DNA from: an uncultured Proteiniphilum sp.
GTDB lineage: Bacteria; Bacteroidota; Bacteroidia; Bacteroidales; Dysgonomonadaceae
Length of the DNA: 25,783 bases
Direction: 5' to 3'
Assembly: GCF_937873925.1 (NCBI RefSeq)
Contig: NZ_CALNAT010000122.1
Coordinates: 1-25,783, forward strand
Shown: positions 15,266 through 23,333 of the stretch, one piece after another
Numbering within the stretch: position 1 is the stretch's first letter
How the letters are laid out: each line of letters begins with the position of its first letter
Program-made: the position numbers and the translations under genes
The notes under the pieces: model-generated
Told to the model about the DNA's origin: nothing
The model's input: only the letters and a program-made list of their open reading frames with translations
The model's database searches: none

Positions 15266-15412
15266 TGGGATATGATATTTCAAAATTCAAAATCGTCAAA
15301 TTATGAATTAACAATCGACGTCGTCAAATTATGAAATCAATAAAATTGTCACATCAGTCTCATTGTCCTATTGGCACATTGGCACATTGACTAATCATCA
15401 CATCACATAGGT
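15266..15412. repeat. Compound repeat region upstream of tsaE
   Basis: The rest of the gap contains TCAAAATTCAAAATC, two copies of CGTCAAATTATGAA (15294 and 15322 areas) and ATTGGCACATTGGCACATTG (about 15371-15390). The last two words recur in worn form upstream of coaD. No promoter or terminator is clear. The region looks like several short repeat types nested together. Confidence 0.55.
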
Positions 15413-15829
15413 ATGCAAATCGAAATAGAAGACTTAGAGGCACTTCAACCGGCGGCGCGGGAATTCATCGATCAGATGGGCGACCGCAACGTCTTCGCTT
15501 TTTACGGGGCGATGGGAGCCGGAAAGACTACTTTTATCAAGGCAGTATGTAAAGAGCTCGGAGTGACCGAGACCGTCGCCAGTCCCACCTTTGCCATTAT
15601 CAACGAATACAGGGGAGGTGACGGGAAACCGATCTACCATTTTGATTTTTACCGTATCCATAAACTCGAAGAGGTGTTCGATTTCGGTTATGAGGATTAT
15701 CTCTACAGCAGGCATATCTGTTTTATCGAATGGCCGGAACTGGTGGAACGGATATTACCGCAGAATACCGTAAAGCTGTCGATACGGGAAACGGATAGCG
15801 GAAGCCGGATTATAGAGAGTATGCCGTAA
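15413..15829 (+). CDS. tsaE: tRNA threonylcarbamoyladenosine biosynthesis ATPase TsaE
   Basis: TsaE is the ATPase that, with TsaB, TsaC and TsaD, makes N6-threonylcarbamoyladenosine at A37 of ANN-reading tRNAs. The P-loop is GAMGAGKTT (residues 32-40). SPTFAIINEY, HFDFYRIHKLEEVFDFGYEDYL and ICFIEWPELVERILP are the family's conserved blocks. At 138 residues it is full length. porX-tsaE proximity may reflect co-transcription, although 192 nt of repeats separate them. Confidence 0.94.
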   Translation: MQIEIEDLEALQPAAREFIDQMGDRNVFAFYGAMGAGKTTFIKAVCKELGVTETVASPTFAIINEYRGGDGKPIYHFDFYRIHKLEEVFDFGYEDYLYSRHICFIEWPELVERILPQNTVKLSIRETDSGSRIIESMP

Positions 15830-15911
15830 AAATCGGATATTTCCCGTTAAACGAATCGGAAAAGAAACACTCATAATAGGCGAATCGGGAGAAAAAATAC
15901 AAAAAAATCCA

Positions 15912-15920
15912 TATATTCGC
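15912..15920 (+). promoter_or_regulatory. Possible -7 box for the TPR protein gene
   Basis: TATATTCGC differs from TAnnTTTGC at one base and lies 19 nt before ATG 15939. No -33 box is visible. Two near-copies of CGAATCGG, each followed by a purine-rich run, occur at about 15851 and 15881 in the same gap. Confidence 0.35.
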
Positions 15921-15938
15921 ATATTGAAAGGATTAAAG

Positions 15939-18002
15939 ATGAAGAAGACGATCATTGCAGCCTTTATTTTACTTGCATCGCTCCCCGCATTGGCACAGGT
16001 CAACACCGACCGTGTGATGATGATCGGGAAGAATGCATTGTATTTTGAAGATTACGTGCTGGCGATACAGTATTTCAACCAGGTGATCACCGCCAAACCC
16101 TATCTGGCAGATCCCTACTATTTCAGGGCGGTAGCTAAATTCATGCTCGACGATTTCAAAGGAGCGGAAGAAGATGCTAGCGACTGCCTGGTACGTAATC
16201 CCTATTATACGGCTGCATACCAGCTTCGTGGTGCCGCCCGGCAGAATCAGGATAAATATGAGGAGGCCGCCACTGATTATCAGCGAAGCCTGGAGTTCTT
16301 TCCGGAAGACAGGCTTACATTGGTCAATATGGGTATCGTGAATATCGAGTTGAAGCAATATGATATTGCAGAGAAGTTCTTTGATGTGCTGCTGCGGCGT
16401 TTTCCCGATTATACCCCCGGATATCTTGCCCGCTCCCAGATGTATATCGAGTTGGAGGATACCACGAAAGCGATGGCTGACCTGAATAGGGCGATAGAGA
16501 AAGATCCTTATACCGCCCAGACTTTTTCGGCCCGGGGATTGCTCTATTTTCAGCAGGGAGATTATAATAACTCACTTGCCGACCTGGATGAGGCGATCAG
16601 GTTAGATCCCTATTTCGAAGGGAATTACATCAACCGGGGACTGGTAAAATATCACCTGGGTGATCTCCGGGGTTCAATGGCCGATTACGACAGGGTGATC
16701 GAAATGGACGAGAATAACCTTATTGCCCGTTTCAACCGGGGGTTGTTGCGTGCGCAGGTAGCCGATAACAACAGGGCCATACGCGATTTCGACAAGGTGA
16801 TAGAAATGGATCCGGATAATACTATCGCCTACCTGAACAGGGCGATGCTGCACAACGAAACAGGGGACAAGGCCAGCGCCTTGAGCGATCTGAATGTGGT
16901 ATTGGAAGAGCATCCCGATTTCTTTACCGGCTATTATATGCGTTCGCAACTGAAGCGCGAACTGAATGACCTGCGCGGGGCCGAACAAGATTATATGCTG
17001 GCGCGGGCCGAAGAGTCGAAAGCCCGCAAGGTGGCTACGGCTAATCCCGAACCATTCAAACAGGCGCGGGAAACCCCGGACAGCAAAGATACCCGCGAGC
17101 AGGCCGACCGCGATATTGAAAAGTTCAATCTCTTGGTGGTGGCCGATAAAGGGGAATCGGAGAAAACAAAATACCAGCGCCAGAGCAGGGGTAGAGTACA
17201 GAATATAAGCGTCCCGGTCGAGCCGGAACCGCTGTTCGTGCTGACCTATTACGAGCGCGATTTTGAAGTACGCCGACCGGTATATTATTCCGAAACGATG
17301 GATCAGGCGAATAAAGGGCTTGGCCTCTCCTGGATGCTGAAAATGACGAACAGGGAGGCGCCGCTGAATGAATTTCAGGTGCAAACCCATTTCCGCTCCA
17401 TTGATAACTATTCCGCGAAAATCGACAGGGAGCCCGCCAATGCATCACTCTATTTCGGGAGGGGAATGGATTTTATGCTTGTGCAGGATTATGAAAATGC
17501 GCTGAAGGATATGAAAAGCGCTATCGAACTGAATCCCGACCTGCTGGTGGCCCATTTTGCGCGGGCTGTCATCCGTTCCAAACAGATTGAGTATGACCGC
17601 CTGCAGGCTGACCCGCTGATGATGGACAGAAATACCGGGATTGACCTTCCCACGCCCGGCAGCAGTATAGCCGGTAAGCCGAGACTGCCGGAGATATCCA
17701 CCAAATCGATTGAGTATGAAGATATCCTGAGGGAGTATGAAAAAATCATCCGCCTGAATCCCGGGTTTATGTATGCCTATTACAATCGTGCGGAGATCTA
17801 TAGTCTCGAAAAAGATTACCGTGCTGCTATCGCCGATTACACGAAAGCAGTCGAACTCGAGCCTCAATTTGCCGAGGCTTATTTCAACAGGGGAATAGCA
17901 CGACTCTCCATCGGTGAGACCCACGAAGGGCTCGACGATCTTCGTAAAGCCGGAGAATTGGGTATCGTACAATCATACAGTATCATTAAGCGGATGCAGT
18001 AA
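15939..18002 (+). CDS. Exported tetratricopeptide-repeat protein
   Basis: This is a 687-residue protein with a signal peptide (MKKTIIAAFILLASLPALAQ) and two blocks of TPR repeats. The first block (about 25-365) has roughly nine to ten repeats with the A/G/Y/A/P spacing, for example FSARGLLYFQQGDYNNSLADLDEAIRLDP. A charged, less structured middle (about 370-470) carries KARKVATANPEPFK. The second block (about 495-680) ends with YYNRAEIYSLEKDYRAAIADYTKAVELEP. ATG 15939 is preceded by AAAGGA and gives the signal peptide directly; a TTG 15 nt upstream is less likely. It is probably a periplasmic scaffold. Its place after porX and tsaE does not by itself show a link to type IX secretion. Confidence 0.85.
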   Translation: MKKTIIAAFILLASLPALAQVNTDRVMMIGKNALYFEDYVLAIQYFNQVITAKPYLADPYYFRAVAKFMLDDFKGAEEDASDCLVRNPYYTAAYQLRGAARQNQDKYEEAATDYQRSLEFFPEDRLTLVNMGIVNIELKQYDIAEKFFDVLLRRFPDYTPGYLARSQMYIELEDTTKAMADLNRAIEKDPYTAQTFSARGLLYFQQGDYNNSLADLDEAIRLDPYFEGNYINRGLVKYHLGDLRGSMADYDRVIEMDENNLIARFNRGLLRAQVADNNRAIRDFDKVIEMDPDNTIAYLNRAMLHNETGDKASALSDLNVVLEEHPDFFTGYYMRSQLKRELNDLRGAEQDYMLARAEESKARKVATANPEPFKQARETPDSKDTREQADRDIEKFNLLVVADKGESEKTKYQRQSRGRVQNISVPVEPEPLFVLTYYERDFEVRRPVYYSETMDQANKGLGLSWMLKMTNREAPLNEFQVQTHFRSIDNYSAKIDREPANASLYFGRGMDFMLVQDYENALKDMKSAIELNPDLLVAHFARAVIRSKQIEYDRLQADPLMMDRNTGIDLPTPGSSIAGKPRLPEISTKSIEYEDILREYEKIIRLNPGFMYAYYNRAEIYSLEKDYRAAIADYTKAVELEPQFAEAYFNRGIARLSIGETHEGLDDLRKAGELGIVQSYSIIKRMQ

Positions 18003-18031
18003 CAGTATAATAACTTTGTCTTCTGTATATC

Positions 18032-18059
18032 GCTTATCGAATAAGTTCCCTATCTTTGC
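18032..18059 (+). promoter_or_regulatory. Promoter with near-palindromic operator-like motif before the cysteine-rich protein gene
   Basis: TATCTTTGC (18051-18059) is an exact -7 element. The spacer where a -33 box should be instead holds GCTTATCGAATAAGTTCC (18032-18049), whose CTTAT/ATAAG arms form an inverted repeat around CGA. The motif is shared with 13433-13450. The -33 is poor, so a bound activator or repressor is plausible. The -7 box lies only 7 nt before the ATG, implying a very short leader. Confidence 0.55.
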
Positions 18060-18065
18060 GAAGTC

Positions 18066-18527
18066 ATGCAACGAAGTGTCTCCGTATTTTTTGGGATATT
18101 CCTCTCTGCCCTCATTGTTTACGGCGGATCGGGAGTGAATACCTATTTCTACTGCTGCGACGATTGCCGTACGGAAGGGTCAGCCGCGGTTATGGAGCAC
18201 GAATGTTGCGAAATACACCACCCTGGCCATGACGGTTGCGCCGTTCCCCATAATGAAGACCATGTGTGTATCCAATTCGTCCGTGAATTTCACGGTGAAT
18301 GTGGTGTATACAGGATTAAATTCGACTGGCAATCATTTCAGGGGAGCCAGACCCAACTGCAGCCGACGGTTATCGATCTGAATAATACCCTCTTTTCCTG
18401 TACCGGACGGGATATAGCCATCGGGGAGCACCTCTCCCCGACACCCTGCGGGAACAGACAAACGCAAAAACCTCCCGACCTTAGCAAAGAGGATTACTTT
18501 TCTTTGCTGACTACCCTTATAATTTAG
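18066..18527 (+). CDS. Cysteine/histidine-rich exported protein, HYC_CC_PP-like
   Basis: This is a 153-residue protein with an N-terminal hydrophobic segment (about 5-22), then ten cysteines and eight histidines. Landmarks are YFYCCDDC (28-34), HECCEIHHPGHDGC (45-58) and a late KPP (135-137). These agree in order with the HYC, CC and PP marks of a small exported Bacteroidota family of unknown function. The Cys/His richness suggests metal binding, fitting the TonB receptor and HMA-domain genes that follow. The family match is by motif order and not certain. It has its own strong -7 box and an operator-like motif. Confidence 0.65.
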   Translation: MQRSVSVFFGIFLSALIVYGGSGVNTYFYCCDDCRTEGSAAVMEHECCEIHHPGHDGCAVPHNEDHVCIQFVREFHGECGVYRIKFDWQSFQGSQTQLQPTVIDLNNTLFSCTGRDIAIGEHLSPTPCGNRQTQKPPDLSKEDYFSLLTTLII

Positions 18528-18574
18528 TGAATAGCTTTTTCTCTGCTCTCTCTACGAAGGAAAAGTAGGAGGAA

Positions 18575-18594
18575 TGCATGCTTTAATGCATGCA
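18575..18594. promoter_or_regulatory. Perfect 7-bp hairpin upstream of the TonB receptor gene
   Basis: TGCATGC (18575-18581) and GCATGCA (18588-18594) form a perfect stem with loop TTTAAT. There is no downstream T-run, and the hairpin lies about 30 nt before ATG 18627. It could be an operator or an mRNA structure controlling receptor expression. The rest of the 99-nt gap is featureless. Confidence 0.5.
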
Positions 18595-18626
18595 AATCTT
18601 GTATGGTTCACTGAATTATATCACAA

Positions 18627-20837
18627 ATGCAAAAGATTATATTATATTTATTTATATCCGCCATCACCTTTCCCCTGACGGCATCCGATAAAATCCGCGG
18701 TTATATATTTGACGGGCAGAATGAACCCGTGATCGGTGCGAATATCTATTGGGAAAAATCAAACAAAGGGGTTACTTCGGACATCAATGGATACTTTGAA
18801 ATTGATATACCTGGTGATCACCAGCCTCTTATTATCACATATACCGGATATGAACCGCAGCGCCTGCATATCCACGATGCCAAGGATGAGTTGAAAGTGT
18901 ATCTGAAAGAGGATACGCAACAGCTTGACGAACTGGTTATCAGCAGGCGAACACCCGGGACGGTATCGCAACGGTCGGCCGTGGCGCAAACGCAGAAAAT
19001 CACATTGGGAGAGATCCACCGTGCGGCATGCTGTAACCTGGGGGAAAGCTTCGAGACCAATCCGTCCGTGGATGTGGCTTACAGCGATGCGGCTACCGGC
19101 GCCAAACAGATAAAACTCCTCGGATTGGCCGGCACTTATGTGCAGATGCTTACGGAGAATTATCCCAATTTCCGCGGCGTGGCTTCGCCATTCGGGATGG
19201 ACTATATCCCCGGCGCATGGATGGAAGGTATTTATGTCTCCAAAGGCACTTCATCGGTGAAGAACGGTTACGAAGCGCTTGCCGGACAAATCAATGTGGA
19301 GTACAGTAAGCCGCAGACGATGGATAAGTTCTCGCTGAACCTCTTCGGAAGCGATGCCCTGCGGATGGAGGCCAACGCAGATGCAGGCATCCACCTCAAT
19401 GAAAACCTTACGACCGCTCTTTTTGCCCACTATTCGAACGACCGGCATCCACATGACCGCAACGAGGATGGTTTTCTGGATTATCCCAAAATGCGGCAAT
19501 TCAATTTGATGAACCGCTGGAACCATGAAGCCGGAAAATATGTAGCCCAGTACGGATTCAAGTACATTCACGAAAAACGTGAAGGCGGACAAGACCTGTC
19601 GCACCATTCATTCGACGATCCGTACCGGATCACGTTAAATACGGACCGCGGGGAGTTTTATACCAAGCAGGCCTATGTTTTTAGCGCCGACGAACTGGCC
19701 GAGAGTGTAGCGTTGATCGTATCGGGGTCGGTGCACGACCAGAAGTCGCTCTACGATAAGACAGTGTATGACGTGAAGCAGAAGAACCTCTATATGAGCC
19801 TGCTGTACGAGAAGGATTTCTCCCACATGCACAATCTCAGCACGGGATTGAGCCTCAACTACGACGGGTTTGATGAAATATTGCGCACAACGCCCTACGA
19901 TAGGGAAGAGACTGTCTCCGGCGCTTATGCCCAATACACATTCAACTTCAACGACAAGTTTATTGCTTTAGGGGGTATCCGGGCCGATTACAGCAGCCTC
20001 TACGGCTTCTTTGTGACTCCGCGCCTGCATCTGAAGTACAACCCCGTGGAATGGATGCACTTTCGTGCTTCCATCGGGAAGGGATTCCGCACAGCCAATA
20101 TCCTTGCCGAAAATAATTACCTGCTGGCAAGTTCGCGTGAGATCAATATCGCCGATAATCTCCATCAGGAAGAGGCCTGGAATGCCGGCGTGAACGCCAC
20201 GCTATACATCCCTGCCGGCGACAAGGAAATAACCCTGACGGGGGAGTATTACCATACCCGTTTCAACCAACAGGTGGTAGTGGATGTGGACAGCGATCCG
20301 CATGCTATCAGTTTTTACAATCTGGACGGCGGGAGATCCTATTCCAACAGTGCGCAGATTGAGGCAAGTTATCCTTTTTTTACCGGCTTCACATTTACGG
20401 CGGCCTACCGCTACACGCGGTCTATGTCGGACTACAGGAATTTGCTCACGGGAGACACCCGTTTTCTCTCCAAACCGCTGATGAACGACTATAAAGGGTT
20501 GATCACCGCTTCCTACCAAACACCGTTGAGGAAATGGCAGTTCGACCTGACCGGCCAGTTCAACGGGGGCGGGCGCATGCCTACACCTCATACGGGCAAC
20601 CCGCTGTGGAACGAACGTTTTGATCCTTTCACCATTGTAAACGGACAAATAACCAAGTTCTTCCGGAATTTCTCTGTATATTTGGGGACGGAAAACCTGT
20701 TTGATTTTCGTCAGGAGAATCCGATCATCTATGCGGCCAATCCCCGCAGCGGAGATTTCGATGCCACCATGGTGTGGGGGCCTGTACACGGTAGGAAGAT
20801 CTATGCCGGCCTGCGGTATAATATACCGAGATATTGA
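18627..20837 (+). CDS. TonB-dependent outer-membrane receptor with carboxypeptidase-regulatory-like N-domain
   Basis: This is a 736-residue outer-membrane receptor energised by TonB. In order it has a signal peptide (about 1-19, ending LTASD), a CarboxypepD_reg-like domain (about 22-93: GQNEPVIGANIYWE...GVTSDINGYFEI), a TonB-box-like DELVISR (101-107), the plug (about 115-235) and a beta-barrel to the terminal aromatic residue Y736. The plug carries an unusual adjacent cysteine pair, HRAACCNLGESF (Cys135, Cys136), and the extracellular-type loop HSNDRHPHDRNEDG is His/Asp rich. With a Cys/His-rich protein before it and an HMA protein after it, import of a transition metal such as copper is a reasonable guess. 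It is not a SusC, given its length and the absence of a SusD. Confidence 0.85.
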   Translation: MQKIILYLFISAITFPLTASDKIRGYIFDGQNEPVIGANIYWEKSNKGVTSDINGYFEIDIPGDHQPLIITYTGYEPQRLHIHDAKDELKVYLKEDTQQLDELVISRRTPGTVSQRSAVAQTQKITLGEIHRAACCNLGESFETNPSVDVAYSDAATGAKQIKLLGLAGTYVQMLTENYPNFRGVASPFGMDYIPGAWMEGIYVSKGTSSVKNGYEALAGQINVEYSKPQTMDKFSLNLFGSDALRMEANADAGIHLNENLTTALFAHYSNDRHPHDRNEDGFLDYPKMRQFNLMNRWNHEAGKYVAQYGFKYIHEKREGGQDLSHHSFDDPYRITLNTDRGEFYTKQAYVFSADELAESVALIVSGSVHDQKSLYDKTVYDVKQKNLYMSLLYEKDFSHMHNLSTGLSLNYDGFDEILRTTPYDREETVSGAYAQYTFNFNDKFIALGGIRADYSSLYGFFVTPRLHLKYNPVEWMHFRASIGKGFRTANILAENNYLLASSREINIADNLHQEEAWNAGVNATLYIPAGDKEITLTGEYYHTRFNQQVVVDVDSDPHAISFYNLDGGRSYSNSAQIEASYPFFTGFTFTAAYRYTRSMSDYRNLLTGDTRFLSKPLMNDYKGLITASYQTPLRKWQFDLTGQFNGGGRMPTPHTGNPLWNERFDPFTIVNGQITKFFRNFSVYLGTENLFDFRQENPIIYAANPRSGDFDATMVWGPVHGRKIYAGLRYNIPRY

Positions 20838-20901
20838 TTGATATGATGAGGTGGTTAGGCGGGAAAATGATTATAAATACAAACTATTAAAACAAAATAA
20901 A

Positions 20902-21231
20902 ATGAAGAAGATAATTGCCTTATTCACAGTGATTGCCTTATCCACAGGCATTGGTTTCGCCCAGAAACAGCAAAAGAAAGAGAAGAAACAGGAGGTGGTC
21001 GAATTTACGCTGAACGAAGTGATCTGCCCGAATTGCAAAAGGAAGATCGATAATAATATAGCGTTCGAAAAAGGTGTGACCGGCATTACCTATGGTGAAG
21101 ACGGAAACACGGTGCAGGTCAAGTACCGGACCGACCGTACCGATCCGGAAAAATTGCAGTCGGCGTTCGAGAAAGTGAAATTAGAAGTGGTCGAAGCAAA
21201 ACCCGTAGAACAGCCCGCGAAAGAGAAATAA
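20902..21231 (+). CDS. Small exported heavy-metal-associated (HMA) domain protein
   Basis: This is a 109-residue protein with a signal peptide (MKKIIALFTVIALSTGIGFA) and a lysine-rich linker (21-32), followed by an HMA-like ferredoxin fold of about 65 residues. The metal site is CPNC (Cys42, Cys45) where classic domains have MxCxxC. GVTGITYGEDGNTVQVKYRTDRTDPEKLQSAFEK matches the following strand-strand-helix. ATG 20902 is chosen because it starts the signal peptide; an in-frame ATG at 20851 would place 17 polar residues before it. It follows the receptor by 64 nt, so it probably belongs to the same unit and may bind the metal in the periplasm. Confidence 0.82.
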   Translation: MKKIIALFTVIALSTGIGFAQKQQKKEKKQEVVEFTLNEVICPNCKRKIDNNIAFEKGVTGITYGEDGNTVQVKYRTDRTDPEKLQSAFEKVKLEVVEAKPVEQPAKEK

Positions 21232-21250
21232 TCAATCCTGTGTCCTTTTT

Positions 21251-21283
21251 TTTCTTTACATAGCACAAAATCACTATTTTTGC
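21251..21283 (+). promoter_or_regulatory. Promoter for thrS-infC
   Basis: TTTC (21251-21254) is followed after 20 nt by TATTTTTGC (21275-21283), an exact -7 match with a one-mismatch -33. The start would lie near 21289, giving a leader of only about ten bases before ATG 21300. Confidence 0.6.
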
Positions 21284-21299
21284 ACTCTTAAAATTGATT

Positions 21300-23258
21300 A
21301 TGAGCACAAATATGATAAAAATTACATTTCCCGATGGATCCGTAAGGGAATATGAGAAAGGGGTCACAGGAATAGAGATTGCGAATAGTATCAGTCCACG
21401 ATTGGCGCAGGAAGTCCTTGCTGCGAGCGTAGACGGTGTAACATGGGATCTGACAAGGCCCATAGAAAATGACGCATCTGTCCGGTTATTGAAATGGGAA
21501 GATGAAGAGGGCAAACACGCCTACTGGCACTCATCGGCCCACCTGATGGCTGAAGCGTTACAAGAGCTCTATCCGGGCATAAAATTCGGTATTGGGCCGG
21601 CCATTGAGAATGGATTTTATTACGATGTGGATCCGGGTGAAGGAGTGACCATCAAAGAGGCCGATTTCCCCGTCATTGAAAAGAAAATGATGGAATTGAT
21701 CGCCGCTAGGGAAGATATAGTGCGGAAGAGCATCTCCAAGACCGACGCCGTCCACATGTTTTCCGGGCGGAATGAGAATTATAAAGTAGAGTTAATCAAT
21801 GAACTGGAAGACGGTACCATCACTACCTATACCCAGGGGAGTTTTACCGACCTGTGCCGTGGCCCCCACCTTCCCAATACATCCTATATAAAGGCAGTAA
21901 AGGTGTTGTCGGCTGCAGGCGCTTACTGGCGCGGCGACGAGAAGCGTCCCCAGTTGACACGGCTTTATGGGATCACGTTCCCGAAGAAGAAGATGCTGGA
22001 TGAATATCTGGTGATGCTGGAAGAGGCCAAAAAGCGGGATCACCGGAAGATCGGCAAGGAGCTCCAGCTATTCCATTTCTCCCAGACAGTGGGGGCGGGG
22101 CTTCCCTTGTGGTTGCCGAAAGGTACGCAATTGCGCCTCCGCTTAGAGGATTTTCTGAAGAAGATACAGCGCGAGTTCGATTACGAACAGGTGATCACGC
22201 CGCATATCGGGCATAAGCAGCTCTATGTGACCTCGGGGCATTATGCCAAGTACGGAAAGGATTCGTTCCAGCCGATCAAAACACCTGAAGAAGGCGAGGA
22301 ATTCCTGCTGAAACCGATGAATTGTCCCCATCACTGCGAGATATATAAAGCTTTCCCCCGTTCCTATAAAGACTTGCCGCTACGGCTGGCAGAATTTGGA
22401 ACCGTGTATCGCTATGAACAGAGCGGGGAGCTTCACGGGTTGACCCGCGTTCGGGGCTTCACGCAGGACGATGCGCATATCTTCTGTACACCCGACCAGG
22501 TGAAGGATGAATTCCTGAAAGTGATGGACATCATCTTCATCATCTTTAATGCATTGGATTTTGAAGATTTCGAAGCGCAGATATCCCTCCGTGATCCCGA
22601 CGATAAGGAAAAATATATCGGTTCCGATGAAAATTGGGAGAAAGCGGAACGGGCTATCGTAGAGGCCTGTACGGAGAAAGGGCTGAGGGCGAAGGTGGTA
22701 TTGGGTGAGGCTGCATTCTACGGGCCCAAACTCGATTTTATGGTGAAAGACGCCTTGGGCCGTCGTTGGCAGTTAGGAACCATTCAGGTGGATTACAATC
22801 TGCCCGAACGGTTCGGGTTGGAATATACCGGTGCCGACAACCAGAAGCATCGTCCCGTGATGATCCATAGGGCTCCCTTCGGATCGATGGAACGTTTTGT
22901 GGCGGTGCTGATCGAACATACCGCGGGTAAATTCCCGCTGTGGCTGGCGCCTACCCAGGCGGTGGTGCTTCCTGTCAGCGAGAAATTCAACGAGTATGCC
23001 TTTGATGTGGTGCGAGAATTGAAGAAATTCGATATCCGTGCCGAGGTGGACGACCGCAACGAGAAGGTGGGGCGTAAGATCCGTGATAATGAGTTGAAGC
23101 GTATCCCTTACCTGCTGATCGTAGGCGAGAAAGAGATAGAAAATGAAGAAGTTTCGGTAAGAAAACAGGGTGGGGAAGATAAAGGTTCGGTAAAATTGTG
23201 TACATTTGCCGAAGAAATCTCCCGGGAAGTGGAAGAGATGATGAATCCCGGAAAGTAG
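21300..23258 (+). CDS. thrS: Threonyl-tRNA synthetase
   Basis: This class II synthetase charges tRNA-Thr. The 652-residue protein has an N-terminal TGS domain (about 4-65) and an editing/SAD domain with HSSAH (77-81) and DLCRGPH (Cys186, His190). The catalytic core has zinc-ligand Cys342 in MNCPHHCE, motif 2 as RYEQSGELHGLTRVRGFTQDDAH, and motif 3 as HRAPFGSMERF. A C-terminal anticodon-binding domain starts at about 555 (PTQAVVLPVSEKFNEYA). ATG 21300 is used; a TTG at 21294 in frame would add two residues only. infC follows 75 nt later, as in the conserved thrS-infC-rpmI-rplT order. Confidence 0.97.
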   Translation: MSTNMIKITFPDGSVREYEKGVTGIEIANSISPRLAQEVLAASVDGVTWDLTRPIENDASVRLLKWEDEEGKHAYWHSSAHLMAEALQELYPGIKFGIGPAIENGFYYDVDPGEGVTIKEADFPVIEKKMMELIAAREDIVRKSISKTDAVHMFSGRNENYKVELINELEDGTITTYTQGSFTDLCRGPHLPNTSYIKAVKVLSAAGAYWRGDEKRPQLTRLYGITFPKKKMLDEYLVMLEEAKKRDHRKIGKELQLFHFSQTVGAGLPLWLPKGTQLRLRLEDFLKKIQREFDYEQVITPHIGHKQLYVTSGHYAKYGKDSFQPIKTPEEGEEFLLKPMNCPHHCEIYKAFPRSYKDLPLRLAEFGTVYRYEQSGELHGLTRVRGFTQDDAHIFCTPDQVKDEFLKVMDIIFIIFNALDFEDFEAQISLRDPDDKEKYIGSDENWEKAERAIVEACTEKGLRAKVVLGEAAFYGPKLDFMVKDALGRRWQLGTIQVDYNLPERFGLEYTGADNQKHRPVMIHRAPFGSMERFVAVLIEHTAGKFPLWLAPTQAVVLPVSEKFNEYAFDVVRELKKFDIRAEVDDRNEKVGRKIRDNELKRIPYLLIVGEKEIENEEVSVRKQGGEDKGSVKLCTFAEEISREVEEMMNPGK

Positions 23259-23333
23259 GATTTATAAATTAAATAACAGAATATAATTAGAGATCGTCAA
23301 CAATAAAAAAGAGAAAACATTAAAAGTTTCTGA

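Noticed and set aside
18574..18666. Small plus-strand frame beginning at ATG 18574, downstream of AGGAGG
   Set aside because: AGGAGG is one base from the ATG, too close for use, and the frame runs into the TonB receptor gene and ends there with no recognisable product.
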